Assembly: GCA_900617975.1 (NCBI GenBank) | Contig: UZAE01013021.1 | Span: 14,425-27,724, forward strand | DNA length: 13,300 nt | Reading direction: 5' to 3' | Source: Rodentolepis nana | Lineage: Eukaryota > Platyhelminthes > Cestoda > Cyclophyllidea > Hymenolepididae | In this document: in pieces, positions 1 through 8,397 of the stretch | Layout of the letters: each line of letters opens with the position of its first letter | Position numbering within the stretch: position 1 is the stretch's first letter | Notes under the pieces: generated by a model | Told to the model about the DNA's origin: nothing | Database searches by the model: none | Seen by the model: only the letters and a program-made list of their open reading frames with translations | Program-made: the position numbers and the translations under genes

Positions 1-79
1 ATGGCTTGGAAATGGTAACTCGAAATTTTACATGAAAGCTTTCAACGGTAATCGATTTAAATGGTGAATGTGTACTTAC

Positions 80-447
80 GATCGCATATTATTCCTATGC
101 TCTTCAAGGATCCTATCCAAAACCTTATCAGCAATGCCCTCAGCTTTTTTCTGCAGTCCCAAGACCAAATCATCAGCACGTACTTCAAACATTCCAAGAC
201 GGATTGTGCGCCGAGACTTGTATTGGATTTCCTTTGCCAAGTTCCGGTATTTTAGGAGCTCCACTGTTAGTTCTTCAAATGATGGACCCTGTGGCATCTC
301 ATTCATATCATTGTCCATTGACACTTCTTCAGTTTTCTCCGAAGTGTCATCATCTTCAGTCTCTTCAGTATCCCTACGAGAACCCTTCCTTGAACCGACC
401 ATGGAAGGCTTAGCTGGATTCAACATATTTTCAATATTTTTTTCAGC
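80..447 (-). CDS. DNAH exon 11 with acidic insert
   Basis: 122 codons plus two bases. It begins AEKNIENML, continues with a low-complexity acidic stretch (RRDTEETEDDDTSEKTEEVS and neighbours), then FEELTVELLKYRNLAKEIQY and TIRLGMFEVRADDL, ending near EEHRNNMR. The LAKEIQY/TIRLGMFEV segment is the family signature. Acceptor CCCTCTTTCAG (intron only 45 nt), donor GTAAGT at 79-74. No further exon is evident between 1 and 73, so the next one lies off the window. Confidence 0.9.
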
Positions 448-3400
448 CTGAAAGAGGGATTAATGTAAGGAAAATGGATGTTGAAGACTAACCCTTTGAT
501 TAATCAGATAGTCATATTTGTCGTAGATTTGCAAGCATATCTCAGGTCCCTGAAATTCCCTCCTAATGCTATTTATTACTCTGTCTTTGAAGGACTGAAA
601 TACTTCTGGAAGAACGACAGGATTGAGAGTAACGTTAGTCGCTCCATCTCCATGCTGAAATATGTAGATTATGTGGTAATTTATTGGAGATGAATTCGCA
701 GCCAAATTCTGACTAGAAACTCACCCAATTGGGATATGCGATACTTTCCACTTTAGGAATACTTTGAAAGTCTTGTAGCATTTTGTCCAGCAATTGTATC
801 ATGGTGTTCTCAAAATCCTCCATTTTCGGGTCAAATTTAATCTCTGAATCTTCTAACAGCAATCGAAGGACAAACCCAGGGAATGGATCCTGATTACTGG
901 ACTAAATGGATAAGTGAGGAATAAACAAATATAATACTTAATTTAAAAAAATACATTTATAAGAATGTAACTTACATTAGGCTCTGAGAAGCTGAAAACA
1001 CCATTGAATTGGTTATCAACGTCAATTTGCTCATAAAGACGCTGCAAATATACACGCAAAAATTTTAATCGTACTGGAACAATTACACGTGATACTTAAA
1101 AATATTTTTTTGAAGTGGAAAATTGCGCAGCTTTTTTGGTTAGTTGGGCAATTTTATGTAGCATAATGGCAGGTATTTTCAAAAGAAATTGTTTCACAAA
1201 AATCATTCTCTCTCTCTCTTTGTTCTAGCCTTTGTGTCTACCTGACTCTTTCACATCTGTTAATCAACATTCTGTCCCTCCTCTCGACTTTTTGTCACTC
1301 TGATGTTCCTCCTCCCCTCTGTGAAGCCTGAAGCCAGCTAAAGGGGTAATGATAACTTTCAAAACGCCTGCCTTTTGAGATAAATATATCAGCACATGGC
1401 ACATGGCATGTATGCTACCTAAAGTTACCTATAAAACACCCTCTAAGACAAATAGGTTAGTAAGTAGTAAAAAGGCAATAAATCAGTTTCGTTAAGCGTA
1501 GTTGAAAGTCATTGAAATAAGTAGCACACCAACAACTTAGGATTTGAAATTTTGATAACAAAAAATACGATTGTTTTCAAAAGTGCCATATAGACAAGAT
1601 TACAAATTTTCCTTCAAAAAACCGCTTATGAGAAAGGAGACTAAAAATAAGCGTAAAATTACAAAAGCTTTTAAACCCCCCCCCACTACCACTTAGAAGG
1701 TGAGAATATTTAATCGTTCTCAACAATACCAACCATATACTGGCGTGTTTGGTTTCCAGAAAACCATATTATTTGCCAGTCACAATTTAACTTCCACTTC
1801 CAACTCTATAAGTGGCACATTCGCGAACTACTTAAATTTATAAATAAAGCAAAAGAGTGATCCAAAGAATTTTTTGGGAATAATGTTAAGAATGGATCGT
1901 TTTGTGTTACGATGATCCGTAAACTCGAAGTCTTTGGGCTTGAACTCACTGGAGGATTGCAGATTAGACTGGCAAAATCTTCCATCGAATTAAGGCACAG
2001 GTTTTGTAGATTACTGCTCATAAGCACAGCCACGCTTCTATAGAAGGATTTCAGAGCTGACTTATTTTTGCTGGAAGAAATATATCCTTGTTTGACTCCT
2101 CGTTTCAATATGTTCTGCACATCGTTCAGCCACCTATAGTTGGGAAACAGAGTGATAGTTCAACCATTATTTAAAGGGGAGTTATAATTTATGACAATTA
2201 CTTGGTCAATAGTCTTTCTTTAATCGAATCGATACTTTTGGTACAGAGTTGCCTAAATGCAGAAAGCTCCATTGCAGATGTCATCTTGTAGAATGTATGC
2301 GGGTTGATCAAGCGAAGATGGCTGAAGTGAAGTAACAGTTAAAGGATAATTGAAATGTGTATATACTTCAATTCAGCAAGCAGCGGACAACATACTTGTA
2401 CTGCAAAAACCACAGATCAAGAATTCGCATCATTGAAGGATTAGAAAAATGCAAATTTGTTCGACAGAATCTCTGTGAGATGAGAAATGATGCATTCCAA
2501 GGCTTCGGTTCGATGGCTAATTCCCGTCGATGTTCCAGGCTTGCAGCTAGCTCCTCATCTTCAGGCTTGTGTAGGCCGTCTATATTAGGATCTTCTGGAT
2601 CTTTCAGGACAAAGTCAATGATAGCGCGTTTTACATGCAGCAAATAGTCCTCACGAATTTCATCCTCTAGGCGATCCATTAGTTGGGCATTACTTTCAGT
2701 CTGTAAAAAAGGGAAATTTTCGATCGTTATGGAGAAATCAACCAAAAAATTGAATTAAGAGGAAACTGATAAATATATACACCTTAAGTGCAGGGTGGAT
2801 ATGCTCCTTAATTTGTGCAATCCAACTTTCTTGAATGGGAGCGACATTGTTGGTATCAATTCCATTGTTTATATAGTAGTAATATTTCTAAAAAAAGTAG
2901 GTTTATTGGACACTGTAAATTCCGAACCTACACCGATAGCCTTCTCTCTTTGGCTGATACCGGCGCCTTGCTCAGTAAGTGGAGGAAGAGTCTTGCTGAT
3001 ATGGCTTTCAGCAATCGGTCGACTTCTTTCTCTAAAGCACAACTGGTGAGGTTTCGGTTTAATACCTACGTGATCATGTCCACTAGATAGCGTCGAAAAG
3101 ACTCATGTTCCTTCTTCCTGTTTTTTGAATCATGGTCTAAATCACTATTCTTTTTTCGCGAATTTGTACATTTTTCTTAAGTAAAGAAAATTCTGTAAGA
3201 ATTTAAATAGCCTTTTACATTGAGCACTCACACTTATCATTTATCTTAAAGCATAAAATAGACCAAAACAGGGTCGATTAATTTCATATGAAATAGTATT
3301 AAATCTGGCTGTAATAAAATGAATATTCTGAATATGTAACTACCAAAATCAATCAGAGTTCTGTTAAACTGAGAGTTTTAACTATCTTAATAATCTTAGG

Positions 3401-4189
3401 AAAATGCTGATGTTTAGACATGTATGTGCTTATTAGCTGAGGAAATGAAATGATACTTATTACCCCCATCATATAATCAATTTAATTACTTAAAACAGTC
3501 AAAATAAAATATCACAGGCCTTTCATTATAAATTATTGTGAAAGACTATTTTTTCGTTCATAACGCCCATCTTAACAAATGTTTCTTCAACTATCATTAC
3601 TTATGTCTAAAATTAATTGGTACGGGAAATCCTATTTAAAACCTATTAACTCTAAACAGGGAAGACTTTACATTTGCCAATCTTTCTCCATTCATCCAAG
3701 CGGGATCTGTCATAATTTTTATACATGCCCAATGTTAACCCCACCCAGATAAGTGAATTATAATTAGTTTGAAAATATTAAAATTATTATTCGCTTCAAA
3801 TACTTGTAATAAATTCTTCTAGAGAATTACAAAACAATGCAATTCACTGTGAATACTATACGGACACAGCAAAGTTTACCTAACAGTAATTGATGCCAGT
3901 AATGGGTGTTTTTCAGGTAGTTGAGTATTTACTAAATAACACATCCCAAACCTATTTGCATAAACACCAACGAACGATAAAATAAACTTTGTAAAACGAA
4001 AGTTCATAAATGACTAAACCCCTTACTATTACTAATTGAGCCTATAACGTCGATTGGAATAGGCGGTCCTAATTTTAAATTATTAGTATCGATAAAGGAG
4101 GGAGAAGTATTGATCCACGAGGGTCTTAAACGCTTCGGTTCGATGCAAGGGAGGATGTAAGTATCTTCGTTCAATTCTTTGCGTTTTTG
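80..4189 (-). CDS. DNAH7: Axonemal dynein heavy chain (DNAH7-like), N-terminal tail, 11 exons, gene continues off left edge
   Basis: Axonemal dynein heavy chains are the ATP-driven motors of cilia and flagella; this subgroup forms single-headed inner-arm dyneins. The assembled reading (exons 4189-4027, 3175-3070, 3031-2932, 2887-2783, 2700-2396, 2321-2202, 2133-1950, 1041-976, 901-725, 654-493, 447-80) gives about 618 residues with consistent phase at every junction. Seen in the sequence: KYYYYINNGID and VAPIQESW (residues ~124-144), IREDYLLHVKRAIIDFVLKD (~170-190), NLHFSNPSMMRILDLWF (~240-256), WLNDVQNIL (~301), SMEDFASLICNPP (~349-361), GFVLRLLLEDSEIKFDP (~392-408), LQIYDKYDYLINQ (~483-495) and EIQYKSRRTIRLGMFEV (~568-584). 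I recognise these as the tail pattern of DNAH7 and its relatives DNAH3 and DNAH12; choosing DNAH7 over the others is from memory of the family and is less certain than the family call. DNAH proteins are around 4000 residues, so only the first ~15% is here. The motor domains are absent. Start codon not established. Confidence 0.88.
493..654 (-). CDS. DNAH exon 10
   Basis: 54 codons, phase 0 at both ends: VTLNPVVLPEVF, RVINSIRREF, GPEICLQIYDKYDYLINQR. The GPxxxLxxYDKYxFLI pattern is a conserved part of the tail. Acceptor ACATATTTCAG, donor GTTAGT. The frame appears open 3' of position 493, but that tail is intron. Confidence 0.9.
725..901 (-). CDS. DNAH exon 9 (FVLRLLLEDSEIKFDP block)
   Basis: 59 codons, phase 0 at both ends. 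Contains DPFPGFVLRLLLEDSEIKFD and then FENTMIQLLDKML and IPKVES, matching the conserved F-x-L-x-L-x-L-x-D-x-x-I-x-F-x-P tail motif of axonemal dyneins. Acceptor TATCCATTTAG, donor GTGAGT. Confidence 0.9.
976..1041 (-). CDS. DNAH exon 8 (short)
   Basis: 22 codons, phase 0 at both ends, reading RLYEQIDVDNQF then FSFSEPN. Good splice signals (TATATTTGCAG and GTAAGT). The segment lies in a region of variable length between the NPP of exon 7 and the FPGFVLRL block of exon 9. Because it is a multiple of three it could be skipped without a frameshift. Confidence 0.75.
1206..1389 (+). mobile_element. SINE-like repeat, copy 1 (5'-truncated), inside DNAH intron 7
   Basis: Matches the 3' half of the family: CTTTGTGTCTACC, a pyrimidine-rich stretch ending CTCTCGACTTTTTGTCAC, TGATGTTCCTCC, CTGTGAAGCCTGAAGCCAGC, TAATGATAAC and AAAACGCCTGCC. 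The structured head is missing, and a short CT run sits at the left end. It lies antisense to the dynein gene within the 908-nt intron. No clear target-site duplication. Confidence 0.8.
1950..2133 (-). CDS. DNAH exon 7
   Basis: 61 codons plus one leading base: WLNDVQNILKRGVKQG, SFYRSVAVLMSSNLQNLCLN and SMEDFASLICNPP. The run SFxxxxAxLMxxxLQxLxxxSxEDFxxLIxxPP is highly characteristic of DNAH7-group tails. Acceptor CCCAACTATAG, donor GTGAGT. The frame stays open past the donor to a stop near 1806; failure to splice here would add about 48 unrelated residues. The following intron is 908 nt and contains repeat copy 1. Confidence 0.88.
2202..2321 (-). CDS. DNAH exon 6
   Basis: 39 codons with split codons at both ends, reading HLRLINPHTFYKMTSAMELS and then FRQLCTKSIDSIKERLLTK. 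It continues directly from DLWF..QYN in exon 5 into WLNDVQNIL in exon 7, as expected of the family. Acceptor CTTCACTTCAG, donor GTAATT (weaker than consensus). No in-frame stop. Confidence 0.85.
2396..2700 (-). CDS. DNAH exon 5
   Basis: 101 codons plus two bases. It starts TESNAQLMDRLEDEIREDYL, then RAIIDFVLKDPEDP, an acidic linker, WNASFLISQRF and NLHFSNPSMMRILDLWF. The NLH(I/F)xNPxMxxxxDLW motif is typical of this dynein tail. Acceptor CCTTTTTTACAG, donor GTATGT. The open frame extends past both splice sites, so the ORF boundaries alone would overstate the exon. Confidence 0.88.
2783..2887 (-). CDS. DNAH exon 4 (YYYY-NGID / VAPIQESW block)
   Basis: Exactly 35 codons in phase 0 at both ends. 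It reads KYYYYINNGIDTNNVAPIQE followed by SWIAQIKEH, the signature block near the N-terminus of DNAH3/DNAH7/DNAH12 proteins. Acceptor ACTTTTTTTAG, donor GTGTAT. This exon is the strongest single evidence for the subgroup assignment. Confidence 0.85.
2932..3031 (-). CDS. DNAH exon 3
   Basis: 33 codons plus one leading base, including the segment ISKTLPPLTEQGAG. Acceptor TTGTGCTTTAG, donor GTAGGT. It is flanked by introns of only 38 nt (3032-3069) and 44 nt (2888-2931). The phase matches both neighbours. The segment itself is not strongly conserved. Confidence 0.65.
3070..3175 (-). CDS. DNAH exon 2
   Basis: Lysine- and serine-rich start followed by EHESFRRYLVDMIT, which resembles the FRR-type motif near the N-terminus of DNAH7-group tails. 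Acceptor TTTACTTAAG and donor GTAGGT. A second possible acceptor in the same frame (GTGATTTAG) would shorten the exon from the 5' side. Reading past the donor meets TAG at once, so splicing here is required. Confidence 0.6.
3176..4026 (-). other. Putative intron 1 of DNAH gene
   Basis: An 851-nt AT-rich stretch between putative exons 1 and 2, bounded by GTAAGG and TTTACTTAAG on the minus strand. No repeat copy, ORF or RNA gene is visible in it. If exon 1 is wrong, this is simply upstream flank. Confidence 0.45.
4027..4189 (-). CDS. Putative DNAH exon 1 (proline-rich N-terminus)
   Basis: 54 codons plus one base, reading QKRKELNEDTYILPCIEPKR and then a proline-rich stretch containing GPPIPIDVIG. 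Dynein tails of this group often open with a proline-rich, poorly conserved segment. The donor is GTAAGG, and the phase (one base left over) fits the next exon. The upstream acceptor would be CACTTTTAAG. No in-frame ATG lies in the exon; an ATG at 4243-4241 directly followed by GTAATG could be a one-codon first exon (phase 0), but this is speculative. No homologous block confirms the exon. Confidence 0.5.
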
Positions 4190-6201
4190 CTTAAAAGTGC
4201 GATTTAACTAAACTTAATGACTTAATTTTTTGCGCATTACCATTTGGCTAACAATTGATATGCCGACTTAATATCAGATGTTCGGAAAGAAATTGCGCGG
4301 TTCGGTCACTATTTTTATCTGTTTACAAATCCAATTTAAAACAATATAGATCAATATTTAATATACTATTTTACCATAATGTTTGGTCGAGTATCATCAA
4401 ATTCTTTTAATTCAATGATTTTTCAATAATACTGCTAAATTCAATTTCAATATTCAGTAAAATATTAATTTGTAAGTGTATCTGTTTCATTTACCTAAAT
4501 AATATTTTAGAGTTTCGAATCATTTTGTGTTATTTCATTTTGATTTTTAATCAATTTGTTTTCAAGAATTCATTAGTTTTTGCATACTATCCTACAGTAT
4601 CAAATATAATGATCCCTGTTTGAAATAAAAGAAAACATATTTTAATGTAATTCCTACCAACTTCACTAACGACATGTACATTCTTTTATAACCATCAAAC
4701 CGTTATACAGTCTAAAGCTATTACATACAATTGGTCACAATATTTCTAAAATAATCTGTCTCTATTAATAGATTCAAGTAATTTATTCCCAAAAGTTTTA
4801 AGGAAAATATCACATTCTGATATATGCAGATAAGAACATTGCACACCTTTAAGCGATACCCGAAAGTAATGATGAAATAAAATTTGTTCGCTTATTTTTC
4901 ATATAATACGCTAAATTGTCGTCATTATGGTGACAATCTGAATGGTAATATTCTCCCAAGATAGAAATACAGCTCTTCCTAGCAGTTTCCAACTTCGAAT
5001 ACTTTACTCAGGGAACGAGACAAGCCTGTATTCAAGGAAAATGAGGAAAGCAAGATATAATATCGATCTTGACTATATCAAAGGGGAAAATTTGTTGAAA
5101 AAACTGGGCCTAATTCGATTATCAACTTAACCTCAAAGGTATAGATCGTAAGTATATTAATTTGCAGTGGTCATCAAATCCATCTTTCAATTTTTATGGG
5201 GATTTTAGTTCATTTTTGTTAAATGGTCTTTAAAAATGATTTGGTACGCTTTGCTTTTTTGCATTGCTATTCACATAAATGAATCTTATATTTGTGATAA
5301 ATGGTATCTAAGTCCTCCCCTCCTCAACTACACTGAACACGATTCCATTTCAATAATCTACCATCGATATTAAAGAGGCTACCTGAAAGTTCATGCCCTG
5401 TCTCATTAAACTATGGTAGAATCTAAAATGGAGTCAAAATGGGTGAAACTAGTGATGTGAGTAGCTAACCACCCTAGTTAATTTGGTTAACGAGAAAGGG
5501 GGGGGGGGGTTGCATGTGAGCTTCTCGAGAACTATTATCACTTCGTCCAATAAGCTTGCAAGGTTTATATGAGCGAATAACTTCTACGAATGATTCCATT
5601 TCACTATCATAAAATGGTTTTTTCATTACTGATGCAACTTATTTAAGTGAGATCATTAAATTTGGCTGAACGAAAGAAGAATTCTGAAGTTTACTATGGA
5701 CAAAATCAAGTGATCTCTGGGGTATTTTTTATTTTCTACTGGTTTCATTAATCTGCTCATGAAGATGACCTCATTTTCTCCTTAAAGCTACGCGGGATGT
5801 CTGACTGCGCACCAGTTTCCTTCGTCCAAACAAGCTGGTGTTGTGTACCCCCACAACTTCGTGCATGCACAGGAAAATGCGGAAATCAGCCCTAAACACA
5901 CTGAAGCAAATGCAAAATAAAGCTGTCATTAATCTGTGAGAAATTTGTTTTCAATTAAAATATTATTAATAAATAAAATGTTAAATCAACGACTAATTTA
6001 GCTATTTTAATTTTAAGATTGACTCTGCCAGATGTTCAAAAGGATAAAAATATAATTTAAACCTCAATGAGAAGAATCTTTCTATTTTATGGTAGGTTAA
6101 TGCATCTCTATATTAAAATAAGTCTTATATTAATAATTTATAATTATAATAGAATAGTTGAATTTCTGACTTGTGTTGATGGTACAGGTAATGATACTAA
6201 C
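4190..6201. other. Intergenic AT-rich stretch upstream of the dynein gene
   Basis: About 2 kb with no convincing gene. The promoter and 5' UTR of the dynein gene should lie near its left end, but no TATA or initiator element could be assigned. A 12-G run occurs at 5498-5509. A 62-codon open frame at 4942-5130 has no recognisable features. At about 5770-5940 the base composition rises and there is a short frame resembling the C-terminal part of a LINE reverse transcriptase, too weak to annotate. Confidence 0.6.
5498..5509. repeat. Poly-G run (12)
   Basis: Mononucleotide run after GAGAAA, outside any repeat copy. Confidence 0.9.
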
Positions 6202-6533
6202 AATGTTCCTACTTACCTCCACGTGGTGCACTCTGGGCAACGTATACACATACGGCAAAAAAGTCTATTAACCGGCAGTTGACTTCTCACTTCAAACTAC
6301 CATCACCTCACTCGATACCATATTGGAATATTTCACAGTACTCACCTCACCTTTTTTCTACCTTTGTGTCTGTCTCTTTAACATCTTTGAAACACTCTTC
6401 TGTTCCCCCTCCCCTCTCGACTTTTTTTCAATTTGATGTACCTTCCTCTCTGTGAAGCCTGAAGTCAACTAGAGGGCTAATGATAACCTTCAAGACCCCT
6501 GCCATTTTATATAATAATAATAATGTTCCTACT
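6202..6533 (+). mobile_element. SINE-like repeat, copy 2, with target-site duplication
   Basis: The element body (6214-6521) runs from TACCTCCACGTGGTGCAC to a tail ATAATAATAATAA. It is flanked by the 12-bp direct repeat AATGTTCCTACT (6202-6213 and 6522-6533). It lacks about the first 15 bp of the head seen in copies 3 and 5, so it is a 5'-truncated insertion that still has its duplication, as expected from target-primed reverse transcription. It carries the perfect inner inverted repeat AGTTGACTTC (6277-6286) / GAAGTCAACT (6461-6470). Confidence 0.88.
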
Positions 6534-6723
6534 GTTTGAGTAATTGCATTAGTCCTTGCGTTACCAGTTGTTGAACTCGAAAATAAGGAAAAATTCTTCT
6601 TAACGTGAACTTGAAGTAAACGGTTTTTATGCCTATTTGATCAACGTCAATAAAACACCCCCTTAAACCTCATCTGTGCGATTATATTTATGCGTCACTT
6701 GTGAGATTTTGCCAGAATTTTAT

Positions 6724-7009
6724 GTTCACTGCAAATTTGGATGTGCGATAGACCTACCTCCACGTGGTGCACCCTGGGTAACGTATATTCGATCATTTCC
6801 ACAGTACTTACCTCACCTATTTTCTACCTTTGTGTTTGTCTCTTTTACATCTTTGAAAAGCTCTTCTGTTCCTCCCCCCCCCCCTCTCGACTTTTTTCAC
6901 TTTGATGCTCCATCCCCTCTGTGAAACCTACGGTCAACTAAAGGGCTAATGATAACTATCAAAACGCCTGCCATTTGATATAATAATAATAAGGTTCACT
7001 GCAAATTTG
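6724..7009 (+). mobile_element. SINE-like repeat, copy 3, internally deleted, with 16-bp target-site duplication
   Basis: The body (6740-6993) starts GATGTGCGATAGACCTACC and ends in an ATAATAATAATAAG tail. It is flanked by perfect copies of GTTCACTGCAAATTTG (6724-6739 and 6994-7009), which fixes both ends of the element. Compared with copies 2 and 5 it lacks about 70 bp after CGTAT, including the ACGGCAAAAAAGTCTATT and AGTTGACTTCTCAC segments. The C run in the pyrimidine stretch is expanded to 11. Confidence 0.9.
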
Positions 7010-7305
7010 CTTAACTCTACAGACATCACGTTTCTAAACAAGTGGGACAGCCTTCTCTAAAAAAATTGGCAAAATTCGAATGCAACTAATGCCAATACTT
7101 TTGTAATTTCAATTCTTCTTCGGAGGCTCCAACGCCTCTAGAAATATTGGCATCTCACGCTTTAGGCCTGAAGTATGGACAAGCAAATAAATCCTAGCGT
7201 TTGGGCTAAATTCGTCGGTACGAATAAGGAGAAGTTTTTCTTTTACCATTTCATTTTAGATAAATGAAACCTTATTTCTGTACTTATATTCAGCAGCGGG
7301 GCTGG

Positions 7306-7522
7306 CCGATAGACTTACCACCACGTGGTGCACCTTGGGCAACGTAAACTCATACGGCAAAAAGTCTTTTAACTAGCAGTCGATTCTGACTTCAAACTAC
7401 CATAACCCCACTGTATGTCATATTCGACTACTTCCACAGTAATGACCTCACTTTTTTCTACCTTTTCTACCATTGTCTTTGAAATAACCTTCTGTCCCCC
7501 CCCCTCTCAACTTTTTTTCATC
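7306..7522 (+). mobile_element. SINE-like repeat, copy 4 (3'-truncated)
   Basis: Has the head (CGATAGACTTACCACCACGT, TGGTGCACCTTGGGCAACGT), the ACGGCAAAAAGTCT segment, CAAACTACC, CACTGTATGTCATATTC, TTCCACAGTAATGACCTCAC and a C-rich stretch. Similarity stops soon after CTCAACTTTTTTTC, so the 3' quarter and tail are missing. No duplication was found. Confidence 0.82.
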
Positions 7523-8070
7523 AACGGTCCAGTTTTATCGATTACGTTAACTCGGAATGGCTCACTAAGAACACCACAGTCTAGTTATACAGAGGCAACC
7601 ATATTATGAGCAGAAGAATTTGAATAATGGGATAATCTTTGTATAACCTCTATAATAGCATGTGGTTGTTAAATCTAACCAGGTGTTCTATTGTTGTACC
7701 CACAAGCAATATTTGATGATGCACTTGCTTAAGGTAGGTAGAATGAATACCGAAGACCCATAAGTCAACGCTAGGTTCGTTCTCTTTATAGGTGAATACA
7801 AGTTCTTGCGTGAGGTTGATCGTCTGTTTCAGAAAAGCTCGAGAATTCCAAAATCTGTGGGAAGATCGGTATTAAAAGCGCGGGGGGGGGGGGGGGGGGG
7901 NGGGGGGGGGGGGGGGGGGGTTGGCTTGAAAGATACTTGTTCTAATTCAGTTGTGAAAGTAGCTTGCAGTTTCGTTTTTGCTAAGGTACTTTTACTTCGT
8001 GAGTCGCAAGTTAATGGGATTGTGTTTCCCTCTTACCACCTGGAATATATATGTATATATTAGGCTTCAG
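7523..8070. other. Non-coding spacer between repeat copies 4 and 5
   Basis: No gene recognised. Contains the long poly-G tract with an N (7882-7920) and a short TA-rich run at 8045-8061. The apparent open frame across the poly-G is an artefact of glycine codons. Confidence 0.6.
7882..7920. repeat. Poly-G tract, 19 G + N + 19 G
   Basis: A mononucleotide run broken by a single N at 7901. Its true length is probably unresolved: the N suggests two reads or contigs meeting inside the homopolymer. It is the longest of several G/C runs in the window. Confidence 0.95.
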
Positions 8071-8397
8071 GGGTGTGCGATAGACTTACCTCCACGTGGT
8101 GCACCCTGAGCAACGTATACTCATACGGCAAAAAAGTCTATTTCTCGGCAGTTGACTTCTCACTTTAAGCTACCATCACCCCCACTGTATGCCATATTCT
8201 ACCACTTCCACAGTGCTCATCTTACCCTTTTCTTCTACACTTGTGTCTGTCTCTTTTACAATTGTAAACCACTCTTCTGTTCCCCACCCCTTGACTTTCT
8301 GTTACTTTAATGTTCCTTCCCCCTGTGAAGTCCGAAGTCAGCTAAAGGGCTAATGATAACTATCAAAACGCCTGCCATTTGATATAAATAAATAAAT
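8071..8397 (+). mobile_element. SINE-like repeat, copy 5 (near full length)
   Basis: The most complete copy, about 327 bp, from GGGTGTGCGATAGACTTACC to ATTTGATATAAATAAATAAA. The head has inverted arms ATAGACTT (8080-8087) and AAGTCTAT (8134-8141), palindromes CCACGTGG (8092-8099) and GGTGCACC (8098-8105), and the hairpin CGTAT-actc-ATACG (8114-8127). The inner pair AGTTGACTTC (8150-8159) / GAAGTCAGCT (8334-8343) has one mismatch. No protein-coding frame is maintained. No clear target-site duplication. Confidence 0.88.

Noticed and set aside
68..451. 127-codon plus-strand frame opposite the dynein exon
   Set aside because: A shadow of exon 11; the minus strand carries the family motifs and splice sites.
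1150..1185. Possible tiny reverse fragment of the repeat (ATGGCAGG..TTTTC)
   Set aside because: Too short and imperfect to separate from chance.
1806..1949. Extension of the exon 7 frame to a stop at 1806
   Set aside because: A consensus GTGAGT donor follows CNPP, where the family motif ends; downstream residues have no family similarity.
4013..4160. Plus-strand open frame ending just past ATGTAAGT, which looks like a splice donor
   Set aside because: The opposite strand of the same segment gives a proline-rich reading that fits the dynein gene in phase; the plus frame has no start or motif.
4942..5130. 62-codon open frame
   Set aside because: No motif, no supporting signals, and a length expected by chance in 2 kb of non-coding DNA.
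6676..6924. 82-codon open frame on the plus strand
   Set aside because: It lies mostly in repeat copy 3; the frame is not kept in other copies and its poly-Pro run comes from the C tract.
7806..8063. 85-codon frame with a polyglycine stretch
   Set aside because: Created by the poly-G run containing an N; no coding evidence on either side.
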